From NCBI GenBank assembly GCA_964609155.1, contig CAZSRF010000010.1:1-54918 (forward strand): a stretch of 54,918 nt of DNA. Direction: 5' to 3'. Shown piece after piece: positions 42,156-51,020 of the stretch (position 1 is its first letter; every line of letters starts with the position of its first letter). The stretch is from JAGOUU01 sp964609155 (lineage in GTDB: Bacteria > Pseudomonadota > Gammaproteobacteria > JAGOUU01). The notes beneath the pieces were generated by a model. That model had not been told where the DNA came from. It searched no databases and saw only the letters and a list, made by a program, of their open reading frames with translations. Made by a program: the position numbers and the translations under genes.

Positions 42156-42722
42156 ATGAACGACAGTATTCCTAAAATCAGTACAGACGCTCAAGCTAAA
42201 ATGGAGAAGTCTATACTGGCTTTAAAACACGAATTTACTAAAATACGTAGCGGAAGGGCTAATCCGGCGTTGCTGGAAAACGTAATGGTTTCGTACTATG
42301 GTGTTGATACACCTTTAAAACAAGTAGCTAATATAGTGGTTGAAGATTCGCGTACTCTGATGGTTACACCATGGGAAAAAAATCTCGTCTCAGCTATTGA
42401 GAAAGGTATTTTAACTTCTGATTTAGGCTTAAATCCTGCTACAAGTGGTACAGCCATACGTGTTCCATTGCCTGCTTTAAATGAAGAGCGTCGACGTGAA
42501 ATGGTTAAAATTACACGAAATGAATCAGAAAATGCTAAAGTATCTATTCGAAACGTTCGCCGCGATGCTAATGCTTTAATTAAAGATTTATTAAAAGCAA
42601 AAAAAATTAGCGAAGATGAGTCGAAAAAATCAGAAGAAGGCATTCAGAAGTTAACTGATAGGTTTATTAAAGAAGTTGATCAATTGTTAGCTCATAAAGA
42701 AGCTGAGCTAATGGAAGTATAA
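42156..42722 (+). CDS. frr: Ribosome recycling factor
   Basis: RRF splits the post-termination ribosome together with EF-G. ATG 42156 is preferred over 42138 because AAGGG precedes it and the protein then has the normal length (188 aa against 185 in E. coli). The signatures IRSGRANPALLENV, VVEDSRTLMVTPW, GLNPATSGTAIRVPLPALNEERR and VSIRNVRRDAN are all present. It lies 10 bp after pyrH. Confidence 0.97.
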   Translation: MNDSIPKISTDAQAKMEKSILALKHEFTKIRSGRANPALLENVMVSYYGVDTPLKQVANIVVEDSRTLMVTPWEKNLVSAIEKGILTSDLGLNPATSGTAIRVPLPALNEERRREMVKITRNESENAKVSIRNVRRDANALIKDLLKAKKISEDESKKSEEGIQKLTDRFIKEVDQLLAHKEAELMEV

Positions 42723-42757
42723 TTATAACTTTAATCTAATTTTCCATAATTAAGTTA

Positions 42758-43489
42758 ATGTCAAAAAAAAACCAGTTAGTCCCTAATCACATAGCCATTA
42801 TTATGGACGGTAACGGCCGTTGGGCAACCAGCAGGCATATGCCACGTTATTTGGGGCACTCTGAGGGTGCTAAATCAGTAGAAAAAATTCTAAATGCAGC
42901 GATAAAAAGCAATATTAAATATCTTACATTATTTGCTTTTAGTAGCGAAAATATCTATCGTCCACAAGCAGAAATAAGTTTTTTGAAGAAGCTATTTTAT
43001 AAAAACATATCTGAGAAGTTAGATGAACTGCATAAAAATAATATTAATTTAAAATTTATCGGCAATCTTGAATATTTTGGAAAAGAACTGGTTGAAAAAA
43101 TGGCCTTTGCTGAAGATCTAACAAAAAACAACTCAAGAATATTTGTCAGTATCGCTTTGAATTATGGCGGTCGTTGGGATATTGTTCAAGCTTGTAATAA
43201 GCTAATTCAAAATAAGGTTCCAGGTTTACCTTTGACAGAGTCAGATATTCACAATAACTTGGTTACCGGTGGAATGCCAGATCCTGATTTGTTAATTCGC
43301 ACAAGTGGTGAAATGCGAATTAGTAATTTTTTGTTATGGCAATTTGCTTATACTGAGATGTATTTTTCGGATAGATTATGGCCTGATTTTGACGAAAACG
43401 ATTTTCAGGCAGCTTTAAACTTTTACGCTACGCGCAATCGTCGCTTTGGTTTGGCTGCTGTTGATGCAACCCAAAGTGAAACAAATTAA
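42758..43489 (+). CDS. uppS: Undecaprenyl diphosphate synthase
   Basis: UppS adds eight isopentenyl units to farnesyl diphosphate to make the C55 carrier used for peptidoglycan and surface glycans. The 243-aa cis-prenyltransferase has the catalytic D17 in HIAIIMDGNGRWA, the FAFSSENIYRP segment and the C-terminal DLLIRTSGEMRISNFLLWQFAYTE block. It follows frr by 35 bp in the usual order uppS-cdsA. Confidence 0.97.
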   Translation: MSKKNQLVPNHIAIIMDGNGRWATSRHMPRYLGHSEGAKSVEKILNAAIKSNIKYLTLFAFSSENIYRPQAEISFLKKLFYKNISEKLDELHKNNINLKFIGNLEYFGKELVEKMAFAEDLTKNNSRIFVSIALNYGGRWDIVQACNKLIQNKVPGLPLTESDIHNNLVTGGMPDPDLLIRTSGEMRISNFLLWQFAYTEMYFSDRLWPDFDENDFQAALNFYATRNRRFGLAAVDATQSETN

Positions 43490-43536
43490 TTATAATTAGT
43501 CTAGATAAATATTTTTATTTTTTAATGGAATAATAA

Positions 43537-44394
43537 GTGACAGAGTTCAATAAAAGATTAATCACTGCTTGTGTTGCTACTCCGTTACTTCTTGTATTTA
43601 TAATAAAGTCAAATGTATTTGCATTTAGTTTAGCCTTAGGTACTATAATTCTATTTACCTCTTTAGAGTTATCTAGTTTATTTAGGTTCAATAGAATTCA
43701 CAGAGTATGGTTTGTTTCTGTCATATGTATAGGAATAATATTATCTCTAAAGTTTAAATGGTATTTTGAATATTATTTTCTTTCTTTGACATGTGTATGG
43801 ATAGTCTTTTCTTTGATTTTATTTGGTGCAGTAATTTTTTTTAATAACAGTGCTAGTTATATAGATATTCACAAGCTAAGTAAACCACCAGTTTTTTTGT
43901 TTTTTATTATAGGTTGGTTTCTAATGATACCTTTTGGAGTTTATTTTATATACCTAAGGCAGGTTATTTTATCTAATGTTATATATATATTAGCTTTATT
44001 TTTTGAGGTATGGGCTGTTGATATTGGTTCTTATGCTGTAGGAAAATTAGCGGGTAAAAATAAGCTTATTCAAAATGTTAGTCCAGGCAAGACAACGGAA
44101 GGGCTTATCGGTGGAGTAATAAGTTTATACATTGTAACTGCAATGTTGTATTATGGTTCCAATATAATACATCAAAATAGTGTGTTAATTTGGTTTTTTG
44201 TCTCATCGGTGGTCTGTGTATTTGCGGTATTTGGTGATCTAGTAGAGAGTATGTTAAAACGTATAATGAATGTAAAAGATTCTGGTTGTATACTGCCTGG
44301 ACACGGTGGTTTCTTTGATCGTTTCGATAGCTTGTTAGCCGTACTTCCTGTTTATTGTTTTTGTTTAATATTATTTAATTGTATTCAGATATGA
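43537..44394 (+). CDS. cdsA: Phosphatidate cytidylyltransferase
   Basis: CdsA makes CDP-diacylglycerol, precursor of all phospholipids, in the inner membrane. The 285-aa protein has about eight hydrophobic segments and the CDS signature in SMLKRIMNVKDSGCILPGHGG near the C-terminus. The start is GTG 43537, preceded by GGAA. It overlaps rseP by 4 bp (ATGA). In many relatives dxr lies between cdsA and rseP; here it does not. Confidence 0.95.
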   Translation: MTEFNKRLITACVATPLLLVFIIKSNVFAFSLALGTIILFTSLELSSLFRFNRIHRVWFVSVICIGIILSLKFKWYFEYYFLSLTCVWIVFSLILFGAVIFFNNSASYIDIHKLSKPPVFLFFIIGWFLMIPFGVYFIYLRQVILSNVIYILALFFEVWAVDIGSYAVGKLAGKNKLIQNVSPGKTTEGLIGGVISLYIVTAMLYYGSNIIHQNSVLIWFFVSSVVCVFAVFGDLVESMLKRIMNVKDSGCILPGHGGFFDRFDSLLAVLPVYCFCLILFNCIQI

Positions 44395-45764
44395 GTGATA
44401 TTTTATTTACCATTTCAGCTTTCATTCTTGCTATAGTGATCTTAGTTGCTTTTCACGAGTATGGTCATTATCTATGTGCTCGTTTTTTTAATGTTAGTGT
44501 TTTAAATTTTTCCATTGGTTTTGGGCCGAAACTGTTACGTAAAAAAAATAAAAATGGTACGGAATTTAGTGTTTCTCTTATCCCTTTAGGTGGTTATGTT
44601 AAAATGCTAGATGAACGAGAAGCAGATGTTCCAGTAGATAAATTAAAATATGCTTTTAATCGTAAACCAGCGTGGCAAAAAATTTGCATTGTTGCTGCAG
44701 GCCCTGTGGCAAACTTTGTTTTGGCTATAATAGTGTTTTATTTTATGTATCTCATAGGTATTGAAATAGAAAGACCAGTTATCCAATATATTACCCCTAA
44801 TTCTTTAGCTCAAGAAGCTGGAATGAAAGCAAAAGAAGAGATTGTGCAAATTGATGGAATAGAGGTTTCATCTATTGAGGGTGTGCAGATAGCCCTTGCT
44901 GCACGTTTGGGGACTACAGGATCTCTATCTGTTACTACTAAAAATTTTGTTGAAGAAGATAATAAATCAAAAAAAGAATCAGATTTGAAGAATTATCAAA
45001 TAAGTATTAAAGATGCTTCTCAATGGCAGATCAATATTAATAAAGAACCTGTCTCTAATGGTCTGGGGATCGGTCTTTTTCCAAATGAGGATACTCTAGT
45101 AGAAATTAAAATATTGTCGCCTCCTCAAGATGCAAATTTAAAAGATTTAGCTATGGGGGATAAGTTGATTTCTTACAATAATAAAAAACTAACTAATCTG
45201 TCAGATTTCATAGACTATGTAAAAGCTAACCCTAATAAAGAGCTAGAACTGTTAGTATTGCATAAGGATCTCAAGAAAAATCTTCAAATTAAAATTGGTA
45301 CACATCCAGAGACAAAAAAAGGTTTTTTGGGTGTGGCTTTTAAATATCCATTTTATTTGCAAAAACAAAGTTATGGCTGGCTAGATTCAATGCGTCAATC
45401 TGTTAATAGAACTTACTATTATATAACACAAACTTTTTATATGATTTATAAACTTACTGTTGGGCATGTTGGTTTAGACACGGTGCGTGGTCCAGTAATG
45501 GTGGCTAAAACTGCAGCTATTGAAATTCAATTGGGTATAGCGGATTTCTTAAGCTTTTTGGGAGTGATCAGTATTGGTTTAGGTGTTGTAAATATTTTGC
45601 CAATTCCTGTTTTAGATGGTGGTCATGTAGTGTATCATTTGTATGAATGGATAACTGGCAAACAGCCTACGATGTTTGCTGAGAAAATGGGTGTTGTAGT
45701 CGGAATTATTTGTTTAGCTTTGATTATGAGCGTCGCTTTTTATAATGATATTATATATTGGTAA
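44391..45764 (+). CDS. rseP: Site-2 membrane metalloprotease RseP
   Basis: RseP cuts the anti-sigma factor RseA and cleans signal-peptide remnants from the inner membrane. ATG 44391 is used because it gives the ATGA overlap with the cdsA stop; the in-frame ATG at 44379 is inside cdsA. The 457-aa protein has the zinc site HEYGH (H22, E23, H26) in the first membrane helix, the LDG motif in NILPIPVLDGGH near the C-terminus and two PDZ-like regions between (~125-170 and ~225-300). bamA starts 17 bp later. Confidence 0.96.
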   Translation: MSDILFTISAFILAIVILVAFHEYGHYLCARFFNVSVLNFSIGFGPKLLRKKNKNGTEFSVSLIPLGGYVKMLDEREADVPVDKLKYAFNRKPAWQKICIVAAGPVANFVLAIIVFYFMYLIGIEIERPVIQYITPNSLAQEAGMKAKEEIVQIDGIEVSSIEGVQIALAARLGTTGSLSVTTKNFVEEDNKSKKESDLKNYQISIKDASQWQININKEPVSNGLGIGLFPNEDTLVEIKILSPPQDANLKDLAMGDKLISYNNKKLTNLSDFIDYVKANPNKELELLVLHKDLKKNLQIKIGTHPETKKGFLGVAFKYPFYLQKQSYGWLDSMRQSVNRTYYYITQTFYMIYKLTVGHVGLDTVRGPVMVAKTAAIEIQLGIADFLSFLGVISIGLGVVNILPIPVLDGGHVVYHLYEWITGKQPTMFAEKMGVVVGIICLALIMSVAFYNDIIYW

Positions 45765-45781
45765 AGTATAAGTAATTTAAT

Positions 45782-48052
45782 ATGAATATAAATATAAAAA
45801 ATAAAATAGCATTATTATCATGTATCCTTGCCTCATGTGCTCATGCCGATGAATTTCGGTTAAATAATATTAAAGTTATAGGATTACAAAGAGTAGATGA
45901 AGGTGTTGTTTTTAATGCTTTGCCTGTGGCGGTGGGTGAGAAATTTAATACCAATGACACTAGTGAGTATATTAAATCTATTTATAAAACAGGCTATTTC
46001 AAAACTATAACAATAAGTCGTAATACTAATAATATTTTAATTTTTGTAAAAGAAAAGCCCAGTATTTCTAGTATCAAACTGGTTGGTAATGATAGTATGG
46101 ATAGTGAGGTTCTGAATAAAGCCCTTGCAGCTGTAGATATAAAAAACGGTGGTACTTTTGATGAGCTTACTGTACAAAAAGTTACACAAGAGTTAGAACA
46201 GCAATATTTAAGTCAGGGTAAGTATGCTGTACGAATAAAGACAGACGTTAAGGCTCAGGATAAAAATAGGGTAGAGCTGGTAATTAATATTTCTGAAGGT
46301 AAATCAGCTAAAATTAAACAAATAAAAATTATTGGTAACAAAGACTTTACTGACAAAGAATTATTGTCTGATTTTAGTTTATCAGAAGGCGGTGTAGTAT
46401 CTTGGTTTACCTTAAGTGATAGATATTCTAAACAAAAATTATCTGGCGACTTAGAAAAATTAAAATCTTTTTATTTGAACCGTGGGTATTTAAATTTTAA
46501 AATTAACGATGCTCAGATATCTTTAACGCCGGATAAAAAAAATGTTTACATAACTATTCAAATGACTGAAGGTGAGCCGTATCAGGTAGGTAAAGTTGAT
46601 TTAGGTGGAAAATATAGCTTAATTAATCCTGATCTGAAAAAGCTAATAACCATGTCTCCAAATGAGAGATATTCTGCAAAAAATGTTGCTGATTCTGAGG
46701 CGGCTATTTTAAATAATTTAGGAGCTTCTGGTTATTCTTTTGCAAAAGTAGATGTAAATAAAAATATAGACTTCAAGAAAAAAACAGTAGATCTTGCTTT
46801 TTTTGTTAACCCAGGTAGTCGTGTTTATGTTCGTAGAATTACTTTTGTGGGTAATACAAAAACAAAGGATGAGGTCCTACGAAGAGAAGTGCACCAAATG
46901 GAAAGTGCTTTTGTTTCAAGGGAGAAAGTTGAGCTATCTAAACAAAGACTATATCAACTGGGTTACATAAAAGACATTAATGTAGAGACTATCCCTGTTA
47001 ATGGGACTAACGATCAGGTTGATTTAAAATATATTTTAGAAGAAGTTAATACGGGTCATTTAAATGGTGGCGTAGGATATTCAGAAGCTGAAGGAATTAT
47101 GTTTAATGTGGGGCTGAGTCAAGATAACTTTCTAGGCTCGGGCAAAAGTGTTTCAGCTGATTTTAATAAAAGTCCAGCAGTACTGAATGCTGGCGTGCGT
47201 TACTTTGATCCTTATTTTACTATGGATGGTATTGGGTTGGGTTATAGTGTTTTTTATAGTAAAACTAAGTTATCAGAGTTGGACGTTAGTAATTATAAAC
47301 TAGATAATTATGGTTTTGATGTAAGTTTAAGTTCTCCGTTAACTCTCTATGATAATCTAGCAGCCTCAGTAGGTGCGCAAAATAAAACAGTCCAGCTTCC
47401 AGGTAAACCGTCTACTGAACTTAAAAATTTTGTTGACAAATATGGTCACGCTAATAATTTATATCCTTTAGGATTAAGTTGGAGGCACAGCAGACTAGAC
47501 AGAATGTTATTGCCAACTTCTGGTTGGAACAATCAAGCCAGCGCTAGTATTACAGCGCCATTTAGTGGATTAAGATATTATACAATATTTAACTCGACTA
47601 AGGTATATATACCTTTGTACAGTGAATTTATTTTAAATCTTAAAGCTAGTATTTCTCATGGTAGTGGTTACAGTGGTTATGACTTCCCGTTTTTTGAGAA
47701 TTATTACTCTGGTGGTATAGGTAGTGTTCGTGGTTTTGTGCCAAATTCACTAGGTCCTCGCGATACACGAGGTGCTCCATTAGGCGGAGCAACTCAATTA
47801 AATGGTGTGGTAGAGCTGTTTTTGCCAAAAGTATTTATGCCTACCGCTCCATGGCGTCCGTCTGTTTTCGTTGATGCTGGAAACGTTTTTAAAAGCAAAA
47901 TAAAAGTTCATGAAATAAGGGCTGCGGGTGGTGTAGGCGTGCAGTGGCTTTCGCCTGTAGGTGCTTTAACAGTTAGTTATGCGCTGCCAATAGTCAAGAA
48001 ACGAAACGATTCACTTCGTGGATTCAATTTCTCATTTGGACAAAGCTTCTAG
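45782..48052 (+). CDS. bamA: Outer-membrane protein assembly factor BamA
   Basis: BamA is the central Omp85 barrel that inserts beta-barrel proteins, including LptD, into the outer membrane. The 756-aa protein has a signal peptide ending AHA (residue 22), five POTRA domains (~24-420) and a C-terminal barrel with the loop-6 VRGF motif (GGIGSVRGFVPNSLGPRD) and terminal Phe (FSFGQSF). SurA (155) and Skp (48124), its chaperone partners, are also in this window. Confidence 0.97.
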   Translation: MNINIKNKIALLSCILASCAHADEFRLNNIKVIGLQRVDEGVVFNALPVAVGEKFNTNDTSEYIKSIYKTGYFKTITISRNTNNILIFVKEKPSISSIKLVGNDSMDSEVLNKALAAVDIKNGGTFDELTVQKVTQELEQQYLSQGKYAVRIKTDVKAQDKNRVELVINISEGKSAKIKQIKIIGNKDFTDKELLSDFSLSEGGVVSWFTLSDRYSKQKLSGDLEKLKSFYLNRGYLNFKINDAQISLTPDKKNVYITIQMTEGEPYQVGKVDLGGKYSLINPDLKKLITMSPNERYSAKNVADSEAAILNNLGASGYSFAKVDVNKNIDFKKKTVDLAFFVNPGSRVYVRRITFVGNTKTKDEVLRREVHQMESAFVSREKVELSKQRLYQLGYIKDINVETIPVNGTNDQVDLKYILEEVNTGHLNGGVGYSEAEGIMFNVGLSQDNFLGSGKSVSADFNKSPAVLNAGVRYFDPYFTMDGIGLGYSVFYSKTKLSELDVSNYKLDNYGFDVSLSSPLTLYDNLAASVGAQNKTVQLPGKPSTELKNFVDKYGHANNLYPLGLSWRHSRLDRMLLPTSGWNNQASASITAPFSGLRYYTIFNSTKVYIPLYSEFILNLKASISHGSGYSGYDFPFFENYYSGGIGSVRGFVPNSLGPRDTRGAPLGGATQLNGVVELFLPKVFMPTAPWRPSVFVDAGNVFKSKIKVHEIRAAGGVGVQWLSPVGALTVSYALPIVKKRNDSLRGFNFSFGQSF

Positions 48053-48078
48053 ATTGCACGGGTTTTATATAGTATAAT
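48050..48078 (+). promoter_or_regulatory. Possible internal promoter before skp
   Basis: A perfect TATAAT (48073-48078) lies 17 bp after TAGATT (48050-48055), a poor -35 box, in the 71-bp gap between bamA and skp. A secondary promoter here would let skp-lpxD-fabZ-lpxA-lpxB be expressed apart from the upstream genes. Confidence 0.35.
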
Positions 48079-48123
48079 AGCAAAAATTAAATAATTAACA
48101 TACTTAAATTAAGGCGGAAGATC

Positions 48124-48669
48124 ATGAAAATAGCAAGGAATCGTTTAGTGACAGGGTTAGTTAGTTTGTTTTGTTTTCTTTGTATAACAGAGTTAGGCTC
48201 AAGTGTATTTGCTGCCTCAGCGAACGTAGCTGTGGTTGATGTTGGTGTGTTCCAACAACAATTTATGACAGAAGTTAATGCAAAGTTAGAAAGTACATTT
48301 AAACCTCAACAAGCCAATCTGCAAAAGTTGGCTGACAAATTTAAACAGGATCAAGAAAAATTTCAGAAAGATGCTAAGATTATGACTGCTCAGCAATCTG
48401 AAGAGCTTAAAAAGTCTTTAATAGCGCAGCAAACTACACTACAAACAGAAGCTCAAAAATTTGAAGAAAACGTAGTTAAAAAGAGACAAGAAGAGCTTAA
48501 GTCAAAATTAGATAGTTTAATGCAGGTGGTTAGTAATATAGCTAAAGGCCAGTATGATATGGTATTAGCTAAAAATGTGGCGCTATTTGTTGATCCAAAA
48601 TTTGATATCACTCAACAAGTTGTAGATGGCTATAAACAAGCTAATACAACTAAAACGGCACGTAACTAG
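48124..48669 (+). CDS. skp: Periplasmic chaperone Skp (OmpH)
   Basis: Skp is a trimeric, jellyfish-shaped chaperone for outer-membrane proteins. The 181-aa product has a signal peptide ending VFA (about residue 30), the short strand ANVAVVDVGVFQQQF, and long Lys/Gln/Glu-rich coiled-coil helices (LADKFKQDQEKFQKDAKIM...EEKLK-type), ending in the strand NVALFVDPKFDIT. GGCGGAAG precedes the ATG. The position between bamA and lpxD is standard. Confidence 0.93.
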   Translation: MKIARNRLVTGLVSLFCFLCITELGSSVFAASANVAVVDVGVFQQQFMTEVNAKLESTFKPQQANLQKLADKFKQDQEKFQKDAKIMTAQQSEELKKSLIAQQTTLQTEAQKFEENVVKKRQEELKSKLDSLMQVVSNIAKGQYDMVLAKNVALFVDPKFDITQQVVDGYKQANTTKTARN

Positions 48670-48684
48670 TTAAAATTCAAGATA

Positions 48685-49764
48685 ATGACGTTGTTTCAAA
48701 AAAAAATTAATCTGCAAGAATTAGCCGACATGAGCTCAAGTGAGCTCATTTTAAATGGCTGCGATCCAGAATTGCTTATAACTGGAATAGCCACATTAAG
48801 TAAAGCTGGAAAAACAGATTTATCTTTTTATACTAACAGCGCGTATCGTGATGAGCTTATTAACAGTTCTGCTGGAGTGATAGTGACATCACCTAAGCAT
48901 TTAGAATTAGTAAAGATCAAATCAGCATGCTTGGTAAATAAAAATCCTCATGTGGCCTATGCAAAAATTGCAACATTGTTTTCTAATCAGGCGCAAAAAA
49001 CTGTAAAGATTGAAACCGTGATTCATGCAACAGCTATTATAGGCGATGATTGTAATATTTCACCATCTGCTATAATAGGTCCAAATGTAGTTATTGGAAA
49101 CAATGTCATAATAAAAGATAACGTTGTTCTTAAATCAGGTGTGACTATTGGAGATAACTGTGTTATTTCTGATTCCACATTAATATATTCCAATGTTGTT
49201 TTGTACAAAAAAGTCACAATAGGCAGTAATTGTATTATTCATAGTGGAGCGATTATTGGTTCGGATGGTTTTGGTTTTGCTTTCGACACAGAACATAATT
49301 GCTGGGTCAAAGTACCTCAACTTGGTGGTGTTGTAATAGGCAATAATGTAGAAATTGGTGCAAATACAACGATAGACTGTGGGGCAATTGAGGATACAGT
49401 GATAGAGGATGGTGTTAAATTGGATAATCAAATTCAAATTGCACATAATGTTACTATTGGAAAAAATACTATTATTGCCGCTCAGGTGGGTATTGCGGGA
49501 AGTTCTAAAATAGGTGAGAATTGCGCTTTTGGGGGAGGCAGCGCTATTTCTGGCCATTTAAATGTAACAAATGGGGTTAAGTTAGCGGGGTTTGCTACGG
49601 TTGGGCAATCTATTGATGAACCTGGTTTTTATGCTTCTGGTACCGGACCGGCGATACCTTATTTGAAATGGAGACGAATGTCTGTTCATTTTGAAAATTT
49701 AGATAAATATATATCACAATTAAAAAAATTGATTAAAGTTAACAATGAACAAAATATTAACTGA
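48685..49764 (+). CDS. lpxD: UDP-3-O-(3-hydroxyacyl)glucosamine N-acyltransferase LpxD
   Basis: LpxD adds the N-linked hydroxyacyl chain, third step of lipid A synthesis. The 359-aa protein has the uridine-binding N-domain (ITGIATLSKAGKTDLSFYTN), a long hexapeptide-repeat beta-helix (~110-300) with catalytic H254 in QIQIAHNVTIG, and the C-terminal helix (MSVHFENLDKYISQLKKL). Its end overlaps fabZ by 20 bp. Confidence 0.96.
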   Translation: MTLFQKKINLQELADMSSSELILNGCDPELLITGIATLSKAGKTDLSFYTNSAYRDELINSSAGVIVTSPKHLELVKIKSACLVNKNPHVAYAKIATLFSNQAQKTVKIETVIHATAIIGDDCNISPSAIIGPNVVIGNNVIIKDNVVLKSGVTIGDNCVISDSTLIYSNVVLYKKVTIGSNCIIHSGAIIGSDGFGFAFDTEHNCWVKVPQLGGVVIGNNVEIGANTTIDCGAIEDTVIEDGVKLDNQIQIAHNVTIGKNTIIAAQVGIAGSSKIGENCAFGGGSAISGHLNVTNGVKLAGFATVGQSIDEPGFYASGTGPAIPYLKWRRMSVHFENLDKYISQLKKLIKVNNEQNIN

Positions 49765-50236
49765 TATTAAAATTCACGAAATCTTAAAGAGATTACCTCA
49801 TAGATATCCTTTTATACTGGTAGATCGCGTATTAAGCTTAGAGCTTGGGGAATCTATTACTGCGTTAAAAAATGTAGCTGGTAATGAAGGCTGCTTCCAA
49901 GGTCATTTTCCTAATGTGCCAGTTATGCCTGGGGTTTTAATTTTAGAAGGATTAGCTCAAGCGTGTGCGTTATTATTTATATATTCTATGGAAAACAACT
50001 GTTTGGATGGCTATACTCCACCTGAAAAAGGTGTATTCTTATTCGCTGGCATGGATAATGTTAGATTTAAAAGAGTAGTTGTACCGGGTGATCAAATTAC
50101 TTTAGAGGGTAAAATTGTTAAGTTTAAAAAAGATATTGCTAAATTTTCAACACAGGCTTTTGTTGGTGATCAGCTTGTCTGTTCTGCGCAAATGCTGTCT
50201 GCTTATCGTGATATAGAGGGAAGTTCAAATGAGTGA
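49745..50236 (+). CDS. fabZ: 3-hydroxyacyl-[acyl-carrier-protein] dehydratase FabZ
   Basis: FabZ dehydrates 3-hydroxyacyl-ACP in fatty acid elongation, competing with LpxA/LpxD for 3-hydroxyacyl-ACP. The 163-aa hot-dog-fold protein has H54 in GHFPNVPVMPGVLILEG and E68, the catalytic pair, and LPHRYPFILVDRV at the N-terminus. It overlaps lpxD by 20 bp and lpxA by 8 bp, so translation is coupled. Confidence 0.96.
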   Translation: MNKILTDIKIHEILKRLPHRYPFILVDRVLSLELGESITALKNVAGNEGCFQGHFPNVPVMPGVLILEGLAQACALLFIYSMENNCLDGYTPPEKGVFLFAGMDNVRFKRVVVPGDQITLEGKIVKFKKDIAKFSTQAFVGDQLVCSAQMLSAYRDIEGSSNE

Positions 50237-51020
50237 CGTCATTTCTACGCTAGTTCATGATACGGCTATTGTACATTCTACAGCTGAATTAGGGGAAAAT
50301 GTTTATATTGGGCCGTGGACTAGGATAGGGCCGCATGTAACAATTGGAGATAACACAACTATTGCTGATCATGTTGTGGTTGATAAATTTACTAATATAG
50401 GCAGAAACAATAAGATATATGCATTTTCATCTATAGGCATAGATCCTCAAGATAGATATAATCGAGATGAATCTTTTATCCTAGAAATTGGTGATTATAA
50501 TACAATTCGTGAGTATGTAACGATAAGTCGCGGTACTTCTTACGGCAGTGAAATAACAAGGATAGGAAATCATAATTTAATAATGGCCTATGCTCATGTG
50601 GCTCATGATTGCCAAGTTGGTAATAACATTATCATGTCTAATAATGCGACATTAGCTGGTCATGTTGTTGTTGAAGATTATGCGACACTAAGTGGCTTTA
50701 CTGGTGTGCATCAGTTTTGTCGTATAGGGGCTTATAGTTTTCTAGGGATGCGTTGTACAGTTAGTCAAGATGTTGCACCCTATATGTTAGTCGCAGGTGC
50801 TGAGCCAACAATCCGAGGTATTAATGTCATAGGTCTTCGTCGGCGTGGCTTTAGTGAAGAACAAATTAAAATTATACGTAATGCTTATAAAACTATATTT
50901 AGAAGCGGTGAAATTTTAAGTATTGCTTGCTCTGAATTAGAACAAAAATATGTTTCTGTACCTGAAATTGCAGCCTTTATAAGATTTATTAAAAGTTCTG
51001 AACGCGGCATTTTAAGGTAA
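50229..51020 (+). CDS. lpxA: UDP-N-acetylglucosamine acyltransferase LpxA
   Basis: LpxA adds the first 3-hydroxyacyl chain to UDP-GlcNAc, opening lipid A synthesis. The 263-aa protein is a left-handed beta-helix of hexapeptide repeats (IGPWTRIGPHVTIGDNTTI...), with catalytic H126 in YAHVAHDCQVG and the ACP-binding helical C-domain after LRRRGFSEEQIK. Length matches the E. coli enzyme (262 aa). Its stop shares one base with the lpxB start. Confidence 0.97.
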   Translation: MSDVISTLVHDTAIVHSTAELGENVYIGPWTRIGPHVTIGDNTTIADHVVVDKFTNIGRNNKIYAFSSIGIDPQDRYNRDESFILEIGDYNTIREYVTISRGTSYGSEITRIGNHNLIMAYAHVAHDCQVGNNIIMSNNATLAGHVVVEDYATLSGFTGVHQFCRIGAYSFLGMRCTVSQDVAPYMLVAGAEPTIRGINVIGLRRRGFSEEQIKIIRNAYKTIFRSGEILSIACSELEQKYVSVPEIAAFIRFIKSSERGILR

